The notes under the pieces were generated by a model. That model had not been told where the DNA came from and did not search any database. It worked only from the letters and a program-made list of their open reading frames with translations. Both the position numbers and the translations under genes were made by a program. A stretch of 22,531 bases of DNA. Source: Chloroflexota bacterium. GTDB lineage: Bacteria > Chloroflexota > Ktedonobacteria > Ktedonobacterales > Ktedonobacteraceae. The stretch covers positions 1-22,531 of the forward strand of contig CADDYT010000104.1 of the NCBI GenBank assembly GCA_902810755.1, read 5' to 3'. This document shows positions 16,840-22,531 of this stretch, piece after piece. Numbering within the stretch: position 1 is the stretch's first letter; every line of letters begins with the position of its first letter.

Positions 16840-17697
16840 ATGTCTACTACCTCATCAACCTCTAATACGTCCTTATCGGGGACGATCAGCTTTGCTACTA
16901 CCCTTTCGTCTGGTAAGCCACCTAATGCATCCACAGGACACTACATTCGTTTACAGCGCATTCTCAAACCGGAAGATAATCACACCATCATCATCCCTCT
17001 TGATCATGGAATGTCGAGAGGACCACTTCCGGGCATTGTCAATCCTCGGCAAGTAGTAGCTGATGCTGTAGCAGGTAAAGCCGACGCTATTATGCTACAT
17101 GCTGGCCTTGCACGTAGAGTTGCTGACCTCTATGGCAACCGGTTAGCAGCTATTTTCAAATTAAGTGCAAGCGGTACAGCAGGAGCTGATCATGTATTGC
17201 TAGGATCAATTGAACAAGCTATCAGATATGCAGCAGATGCTGTCTGCGTGGAGCTTAAGCTTGGCTCACCGAATGAACTCAAGACCATGCGCATGATAAG
17301 TCAGGTGAAGCATGAGGCTGAGCGCTATGATTTACCTGTTATGATCACTGCTTACGCCTACCCTCCATATAGAGAGAAAGTTGGAAACCAATCTATTGTG
17401 AATGTCTGTCGAATCGCAGGAGAATTGGGTGCAGATATTGTAAAGACAGCTTATCCAGGTGATAGAGATACATTCGCTAGGATAATCGAGGGAACACCTG
17501 CGCCGGTTGTTGTTGCAGGTGGCGAGCTAGTGAAGCAAGAAGATCTTTTGCTTATGATAGCTCAGGTGATGCAGGCAGGAGCAGCAGGCGTTGCGATTGG
17601 ACGGAACATTTGGGGGGCTAAGAACCCCCAAGCTTTACTCTCAGCTATAAAGTCCATTGTACATAGGACTCTTGATGACACAGCACCCGTGACCTAA
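16840..17697 (+). CDS. DhnA-family class I aldolase (ADH-synthase / GriI-like)
   Basis: 285 aa, start ATG 16840 after GAAAGGA. From residue 36 it follows 2-amino-3,7-dideoxy-threo-heptulosonate synthases: YIRLQRIL, TIIIPLDHGMSRGPLPGIVNP (Asp55, His56), YAYPPY (Tyr174), LGADIVKTAYPGD with the Schiff-base Lys202, VVVAGGE (phosphate loop) and AGAAGVAIGRNIWG. In archaea this enzyme joins a C3-type unit to aspartate semialdehyde for aromatic synthesis. In actinomycete clusters the relative GriI starts 3-amino-4-hydroxybenzoate synthesis together with a dehydroquinate-synthase-like partner (GriH), which is not in this window. Other members (LsrF, FbaB) use different substrates. The first 33 residues are Ser/Thr-rich, low complexity, and absent from the family core. 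Substrate remains open; aldolase identity is firm. Confidence 0.92.
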   Translation: MSTTSSTSNTSLSGTISFATTLSSGKPPNASTGHYIRLQRILKPEDNHTIIIPLDHGMSRGPLPGIVNPRQVVADAVAGKADAIMLHAGLARRVADLYGNRLAAIFKLSASGTAGADHVLLGSIEQAIRYAADAVCVELKLGSPNELKTMRMISQVKHEAERYDLPVMITAYAYPPYREKVGNQSIVNVCRIAGELGADIVKTAYPGDRDTFARIIEGTPAPVVVAGGELVKQEDLLLMIAQVMQAGAAGVAIGRNIWGAKNPQALLSAIKSIVHRTLDDTAPVT

Positions 17698-17926
17698 TAG
17701 GCCTGATATCGCGGAAGCTGTCATGAAGTGCAAAGTAGCAAGCAGGAAATGCCCTTTCTGTGAGAAATACAGCTCGAGCAAGGAATAAGGAAGACTCTTT
17801 TCCTTGATGAGATGGATGTTTCTTGGCAGAGGAGAAGGGTTTTCTGAGAGAAAGCTCTTGGAAAGGCTGTAAACTACGGTAAGAAACTGGCTCATACGCA
17901 TTTTCGCTGATTCGGCCCCCAGATCT

Positions 17927-19003
17927 GTGAAGCACACGCAGACTCAGGAGATCGAAACTCGCTCGGCCATAGCCGAGCCGTTTGATCAATTTCAGCCGAT
18001 GAACCTGGGCCTCCGTTTGGCCATTGCTGTAGGGCGTGGTGAGCGCGGCCCACACGGCATCATAGTCCCGGTAGATTCCCGCGGCGAAACTCCGCAATTC
18101 GGGAAGCCGACTCCTCTTGACCTCAGTCAGCCACGGCCCTAGCAAGGGGCTGCAGCGGAGGGTGACCATAGTACGGAAATCTTGGGTGAGCAGATAGACA
18201 CGCTCCAGCTCTTCCTCCAGCCTGCGTAGGGGATCGAGTTGCCGCACTTGCCGCAACTTGAGCTTGCGCGGATTACAGACGAACAACCAAGCTGCCTCAC
18301 GGGCAGAAAGCTGATTCTGGCCGACAGAGCAACCGGCTTATTTCTTCTGCTGGTATGCCTCGCGCCAAGCGGATTGGCCGCCAACCTTGCGCATGTAGTC
18401 TCGTACAATCGTGCTCCCACCGCAATAGCCCTGTTTTTGTAATTGCGCCAGCAGATGGGTAGCGTTGCGCTGACCCGCCTGCAGACGTTGATGGAGGTAG
18501 TCTTTGTAGGGATCAAGTTTACTCTTGTGCCGACCTAGCCGAACAATTTCCGGAAACGCCGTGGCTCTCAGGTAGAGGCGGACGGTATTCCGGTCAAGTC
18601 CGACCAGTGCCGCAATAGCCACCTGGCTTGCTCCTTGCTCGTGCGGGCGGAGCACCTGTTCATAGCGCTCTTTGCGTCTGGCTCGCCGGGCCTGGACCTG
18701 GATCGTAGTGGGGCTGAGCGGCTTTGGCTCGGGGGCCGCTGCTGGTTCACCGGGAGCGGGAGCCGACTTCGCGATGGTCTCGCCCTCCTGCTGCTGAGTC
18801 AGACGCTTCAAGCAATCCTGTTTGCGCTCAAAGAAGTGCACCAGGACCGTTTGCAGGTTCATCATAAATGGAATCGATCAGCAACCTGAAGAGCTTGCGG
18901 TGCCCCAAGTTTTGCCCCATCAGCATAATTGCCAGCGCATCGCGGCTAATGATCTGCACACCTAGGTGCTCCTCGAGCCACTTGACAACCGTAAGGCTCA
19001 TAA
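17927..19003 (-). pseudogene. Decayed ISL3-family transposase, N-terminus missing
   Basis: Reading leftwards: TVVKWLEEHLGVQIISRDAL, then in a second frame NYADGAKLGAPQALQVADRFHL, then back to MMNLQTVLVHFFERKQDCLKRL. Next come a Pro/Ala-rich linker and a helix-turn-helix insert (ASQVAIAALVGLDRNTVRLYL), then STIVRDYMRKVG and AYQQKK-stop-AGCSVGQNQLSAREAAWLF. The C-terminal block ends SNGQTEAQVHRLKLIKRLGY, GRASFDLLSLRVLH at 17927. This is the ISL3 DDE layout, with SRD and VADRFHL in the core and YSNGQ.E near the end. Two frameshifts and one TAA kill it, and everything before TVVKW is lost near 19003. The 17698-17926 tail to the aldolase stop shows no clear terminal repeat. Confidence 0.8.
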
Positions 19004-19041
19004 CAACCTTAGCAAGTGAGCGATGATTAGCGAGGGCGCTG

Positions 19042-19170
19042 CCTCCGTGCGGGCTACACTTCACACAGCATACCCTGTCAAGGCTATACAAGCGCGCCCC
19101 TACCACTCCCAGCACCTCCTGCGCGGCCTTGACAGGGTATGCTGTGTGAAGTGTAGCCCGCACCGGAGGG
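19042..19170. repeat. Long near-perfect inverted repeat (38-bp perfect arms)
   Basis: 19047-19084 is the exact reverse complement of 19126-19163 (38 of 38). The arms begin gtgcgggctacacttcac on the left. With a one-base bulge the match extends outwards through cctcc (19042-19046). The 41-base spacer can add CGCGC/GCGCG. It sits between the truncated ISL3 gene and the IS110 gene. It could be a MITE-like element, the non-coding end of the IS110 element, or two abutting copies of one IS end. Confidence 0.9.
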
Positions 19171-19311
19171 GACGCGGTCGCGGCGCTGCGGCAGACGGCT
19201 GACAGCCAGGCAACGAGCGACAGGAGGCCCTGTTCACGTCGGCAGGATGGAAGGACGGTGGGGACCGTTTCGGCGGCTCCAGCTGAGTAGGCCGCCTCGC
19301 CTCCCCAGGCG

Positions 19312-20739
19312 TTAGTGCTTCGGCAGCTGAATAATCTTCCGCAGCTGTCTGCCTGGCTTGAGCGAGCGATACTGCCCTTCCTGATGCTTGCGATGCACCT
19401 CGGGATCATAGAGCATCGGCGGCGGTGGCTCCTGGCCTGGCGGCAGCTTCGCGAGCGTCTCTTGATCGGTCTTGAGCAGGGCGAAAATCATCGAGGCCAT
19501 CTGCCCGGCGATACGCCCAAGGACTTTCTTTTTCCCGCGATACTCCTTGGTTCGTTCGTCATAGCTGCAGAGGCGAGGGAGGAGGCGACGATAAATGCGC
19601 GCCCATTCCCCATCAAGCGTTGATGCTCGCGCTGCCATCAGGTAGAGCGCCTGCTTCAAGGGACGAGAGCCTCGTTTTGAAAGGCTCATCCAATCGAGAG
19701 AAACCCCGGTCTGGTCCCATTGTGGCGCCCACCCACAAAAAGACTTGAATTCGCTGGCCTTCTCGAAATTGAGAATATTGCCGATACTGGCAATGATGGT
19801 GGCCGCCTGGATGGGTCCAACGGGAGGTATGGACTGGAGAATTTGCCCCTCGCGAGAATGAGCGACAAGACTGCTAATCTCCTCATGCAGTTGCTCAAGA
19901 TGCTCCTCAATGAGGCGCAGTTCTTTGATGAGTTGCTTTTGCTCGAACACGAGGCTGCACTGGCGATCGAGGTCCTTTGTGCCGATGGTCTCGCGTGCGA
20001 GCTGCTGCAGTTCCACCAGCCTGGCTTCTGATGGGTAGTGTCCTTTGCGTAAGGTTCGTAAATCCGTCAGAGCGGCGGTAGCAATGGCATGAGGCGTAGG
20101 AAACCGCTCGCGAATGGCAAGAGCACTCTCACGGTTGGGATCGTGAAAAATGCGGGTGAATTCTGGAAAGAGCTCGTCACAGATCGCCGTCAGTTTGTTT
20201 CGGCGTTGCGTGCTTTCGCGGGAGAGTTCGTAGCGATGCTGGATCAAGCCCCGCAACTGTGCGGCGGTCTTCGTCGGCGGGAGGGCATGTCGCACCAGTT
20301 GCATTTTATCGGCGACTTGCGCGCCCAGGGCTAACTGGGTGTAGAGCATATTGGCCAGGCCCAGGGCGTCTCGTTTATCAGTCTTCATCATGCCCTTTGG
20401 GCGTTTTTGCACATGAATGCGATAGACGGTAATGTCCAATTCCAGCAGATACTGCTCTAAAAGCCGATGATAGTGCCCCGTATGCTCCAGGAGTACCGCC
20501 GCCTGCTCGAGCGGGACGTACTCGCGAACACGATCGACAAAGGCGCGAAAGCCTTCGCGCGATTGCTCAAACGCGAAGGTCGGACAGCCCTCGAAGCGTT
20601 CATGGCGCTGGAGCAACGTTTTCGAGACGAAACCTGCCACGTGCCGGAACTTGCCAATATCGACCCCAATGTAGAGGGTTTCGTGTGGAAGCATGGGAAT
20701 GGGCGTGAGATGGGATTGCGCCTGTGTTTTGCGTGCCAT
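19312..20739 (-). CDS. IS110-family transposase (DEDD / bridge-RNA type)
   Basis: 475 aa, intact. The DEDD (RuvC-like) domain has Asp27 in YIGVDIGK, Glu85 in VLLEHTGHY, and Asp121/Asp124 in MMKTDKRDALGLA. A coiled-coil-like middle (about 170-300) leads to the Transposase_20 domain with SIPPVGPIQAATIIASIG (303-320), FCGWAPQ and SKRGSRPLKQAL, where Ser358 is the likely catalytic serine. The tail is longer than usual and Pro-rich (LPPGQEPPPPMLYDPEVH). ATG 20739 has AAGGAA 7 bases upstream. IS110 recombinases are guided by a structured RNA made from a non-coding end of the element, so the untranslated flanks (20740-21126 and 19004-19311) matter. The element boundaries cannot be fixed from one copy. 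Confidence 0.93.
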   Translation of the reverse strand: MARKTQAQSHLTPIPMLPHETLYIGVDIGKFRHVAGFVSKTLLQRHERFEGCPTFAFEQSREGFRAFVDRVREYVPLEQAAVLLEHTGHYHRLLEQYLLELDITVYRIHVQKRPKGMMKTDKRDALGLANMLYTQLALGAQVADKMQLVRHALPPTKTAAQLRGLIQHRYELSRESTQRRNKLTAICDELFPEFTRIFHDPNRESALAIRERFPTPHAIATAALTDLRTLRKGHYPSEARLVELQQLARETIGTKDLDRQCSLVFEQKQLIKELRLIEEHLEQLHEEISSLVAHSREGQILQSIPPVGPIQAATIIASIGNILNFEKASEFKSFCGWAPQWDQTGVSLDWMSLSKRGSRPLKQALYLMAARASTLDGEWARIYRRLLPRLCSYDERTKEYRGKKKVLGRIAGQMASMIFALLKTDQETLAKLPPGQEPPPPMLYDPEVHRKHQEGQYRSLKPGRQLRKIIQLPKH

Positions 20740-21126
20740 GTACTGCTTCCTTTTCCTTCCGAAGCTCTTTTCCTACACATACATTCATCCTGACAGCGCG
20801 GTGGGTGAGAGAGGCCAGAAACCGTGGATGTGTCTTGCCCAATTACATCCGAAAGGTCTGCATGGGCGTCCTCAAAAGCTCATCAAGGATCAGAACAACA
20901 TCCCCCCACTTACGGTTCAAGAGTCGATCTCCATAATTTACAGAAGGTTCTCCGGTTCCATCTTCTCAGAGTAGCTGGCTCCGAGCGCCTCTCATCACAG
21001 AGCATACCCGATTTCTTGTTTGGTTATCAAGGTGTTGGATGTAATTTACATCCGGAAGTATCTTACGAAGGTTACTGAAAAACAAGGAAATAAATAAGGA
21101 AGGGACGATTGACAAGCTTGCCCTCA
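20740..21126. other. Non-coding region upstream of the IS110 gene
   Basis: 387 bases without a supported gene. It includes the likely 5' non-coding end of the IS110 element, where the guide (bridge) RNA of the IS110 subgroup is usually encoded. A perfect 8-bp-arm palindrome ggatgtaatttacatcc lies at 21037-21053. A related phrase, attacatccgaaag, occurs near 20844. I cannot place the element end or fold the RNA by eye. Confidence 0.45.
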
Positions 21127-21402
21127 CTAACGAACTGGGAATTGACTGCTGATGCTCTCTATCCTGGTCACTGGCTCAATATAACCCCATTGGAGGAATC
21201 TGGCGAGCGTGTGGACAATATCCAGTTCGCTGCGCTGAGTCAGATGGGCCAGATCAGCAACAGAGCGTCTTCCATCGAGAAGCAGCAGGACCCAACGTTC
21301 TCTGCGAGGGAGCTGGCTGGCAAGCGAGGTGGCGAGCTGGCCTTCGACCAGGCGGAACACGACAGAGGCGCCAGAGGTCCTTTCCTGCGTGTGAAATTCC
21401 AT
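21127..21402 (-). CDS. Small winged-helix-like protein of unknown role
   Basis: 91 aa from ATG 21402 (MEFHTQERTSG), preceded by GAGAGGA; the TTG one codon earlier is less likely. After an N-terminal lead, RRERWVLLLLDGRRSVADLAHLTQRSELDIVHTLARFLQWGYIEPV reads as a compact helical unit. The pattern is L-L-D-G-R-R-[ST]-V-x-D-[IL]-A, then a recognition-like helix and a short wing ending in GYI. I recognise this style from small response-type or DUF4388-associated domains of Chloroflexota and deltaproteobacteria, but not a named family. It lies 107 bases downstream of the methyltransferase on the same strand, so the two are probably co-transcribed. DNA binding is plausible but unproven. Confidence 0.6.
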   Translation of the reverse strand: MEFHTQERTSGASVVFRLVEGQLATSLASQLPRRERWVLLLLDGRRSVADLAHLTQRSELDIVHTLARFLQWGYIEPVTRIESISSQFPVR

Positions 21403-21509
21403 CAACTTTCCTCTCCTCTCTCAAGGTGATTGACAGAGCAGAGCATGCGTTGTAGAGCTTCTTTGTTGTCTGCATGCGCCCGGCCCGCTGAAATATACGG
21501 CGAGCGCAG

Positions 21510-22472
21510 TCACGAGCGCTGCCCCCAGACTCGCAGGAGGAAGGACAGGCCGCAGAAATCCTGCCTGCTTAGCTCTGTTTCGATTTGCTCGCACAATGCG
21601 GTATGTTCCCTCTCCTCGATCACGCCGGTGAGCAGCAGGAGAGGCTTCACCTGCCCTGCAAAACGTCTCGCCTGCCTCACAAATCCCTCGTAGGCTGGCT
21701 GCCCCACTGACACTTCAATCGCATACGCGGTTTCGTCGATCACGCACTCATCAATCCCCCAGAGGCTGTACAGCGCCCTCTCACGCTGTACGCCACAGCC
21801 CGCACCACGCAGCCAGCGACCCAGCATCGGGGTGATGCCCAGAGCACGGCGCTGGGACGAGAAGCGCTCGATCCCGGCCTTCTGCGAGCGGGCTGCAACC
21901 AGATCTGCCCACTCCCACATCCTTTCTGGGATGAAGCTCTGCCCGAACCGCTGCAAAGCCTCGCAGACGAGCGAGGTCAGCCGTTCGAATGCCGCGCTGT
22001 TGGTGATCGGCAGCTCGGCCTCCGTCCAGCACACGACCCCACCTCGACGACAGAGGGCCGCGGACATCTGCGCAAGCGCGGGGTAGTCCGCCATCAGGAT
22101 GTACCGACTGAGGAAGCTGAGATGGATGAGATCAAAACTTCTCTCGGGAAAGAGCGTGGGGGAAAGATCGTTGATGTTGTGCGCAAGACAGGCGACCTGT
22201 GGCAGGCCATCTCGTGAGGCCAGGGCATTGGCAACCTGCACCTGAAGCTCGTCTTCATCGATACCGAGACATTGGAGATCGGGGTATTGCCGCGCCATCG
22301 CACGCAGCCATGCTCCTGTCCCACAGCCGATTTCCAGAATGGCGCGGGCGCGAGACAGGTCACATTGCGCCAGCAGTTTCGCAGGCAGCAACTCACCCAT
22401 CTCCTTAATGACCACGCGCTGGAAGCGGATGTCGTCATCTGCATTGCTGATCAATTCTTCTTGAGCTATCAC
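21510..22472 (-). CDS. SAM-dependent class I methyltransferase
   Basis: 320 aa, starting at GTG 22472 with GAGGGAG about 8 bases upstream. Motif I is ILEIGCGTGAW (45-55). The acidic end of strand 2 is CLGIDEDEL (Asp72), followed by the motif FDLIHLSFLSRYILMADYP, where a methyltransferase normally has its post-II/III region. CRRGGVVCWTEAELP is the usual GG-V strand after motif III. The last 140 residues form an additional part without family motifs, including WEWADLVAARSQKAG and WGIDECVIDETAYAIEVS. The acceptor is unknown. It may tailor a small molecule, or belong to a separate two-gene unit with the small protein downstream, since IS110 and ISL3 material separates it from the aldolase. Confidence 0.85.
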   Translation of the reverse strand: MIAQEELISNADDDIRFQRVVIKEMGELLPAKLLAQCDLSRARAILEIGCGTGAWLRAMARQYPDLQCLGIDEDELQVQVANALASRDGLPQVACLAHNINDLSPTLFPERSFDLIHLSFLSRYILMADYPALAQMSAALCRRGGVVCWTEAELPITNSAAFERLTSLVCEALQRFGQSFIPERMWEWADLVAARSQKAGIERFSSQRRALGITPMLGRWLRGAGCGVQRERALYSLWGIDECVIDETAYAIEVSVGQPAYEGFVRQARRFAGQVKPLLLLTGVIEEREHTALCEQIETELSRQDFCGLSFLLRVWGQRS

Positions 22473-22531
22473 CAGTGTTGCTCCCTCTCCTCAAGCATTC
22501 ATTCCTACCGAGGATACTAAAACCAAAGAGA

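Noticed and set aside
1..22531. CRISPR array, tRNA or rRNA genes
   Set aside because: No regularly spaced repeats, tRNA-like TTCRANY/CCA patterns or rRNA segments were noticed on either strand.

Overview
The window looks like an accessory region of a mid-GC, transposase-rich bacterium. The best guess is the Chloroflexota class Ktedonobacteria, because of the density and mix of insertion sequences (ISNCY, IS630, IS982-like, IS3, ISL3, IS110). This rests on overall character, not on a marker gene, so it is an inference. Roughly half of the window is IS-derived. By eye, the transposase genes are more GC-rich than the single-copy genes between them.

Layout. 2-1610: a decayed ISNCY-type element with clear terminal inverted repeats. 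1629-2639 (-): an MDR dehydrogenase. 2726-3830 and 3858-5093: two IS630 elements almost back to back, each flanked by TA. 5251-6087: an IS982-like transposase with a damaged start. 6449-6691 (-): an orphan MbtH-like protein. 6736-7526: an unidentified decayed segment. 7886-8986 (-): a Gfo/Idh/MocA oxidoreductase. 9174-10458 (+): an IS3 element with inverted repeats and a 3-bp target duplication. About 10545-10835: an IS110 tail. 10836-11858 (-): an APH-fold small-molecule kinase. 11912-13063: a decayed IS3. 13277-14701 (-): a NodB-like deacetylase with an extra C-terminal region. Then, on the + strand, 15146-16177 is a second MDR dehydrogenase and 16840-17697 is a DhnA/ADH-synthase-type aldolase. 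17927-about 19003 is a decayed ISL3, 19042-19170 a near-perfect long inverted repeat, and 19312-20739 an intact IS110 transposase. The right edge carries a methyltransferase and a small winged-helix-like protein (both -).

How the genes may work together. Seven intact non-transposase genes (1629-17697) look like pieces of one specialised-metabolite locus. An MbtH-like protein normally serves NRPS adenylation domains. The aldolase resembles enzymes that build C7 amino-ulosonates or aminohydroxybenzoate precursors. Three NAD(P)-dependent dehydrogenases, a kinase and a deacetylase would fit modification of a sugar-, cyclitol- or aldol-derived unit. No NRPS, PKS, aminotransferase or transporter lies in the window, so the product cannot be named and the cluster remains a hypothesis. 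Five of the seven genes run leftwards and two rightwards from a control region near 14.7-15.15 kb. That region holds a candidate promoter and overlapping dyads. None of these seven genes is broken, whereas most of the IS copies are, which suggests the genes are still under selection.
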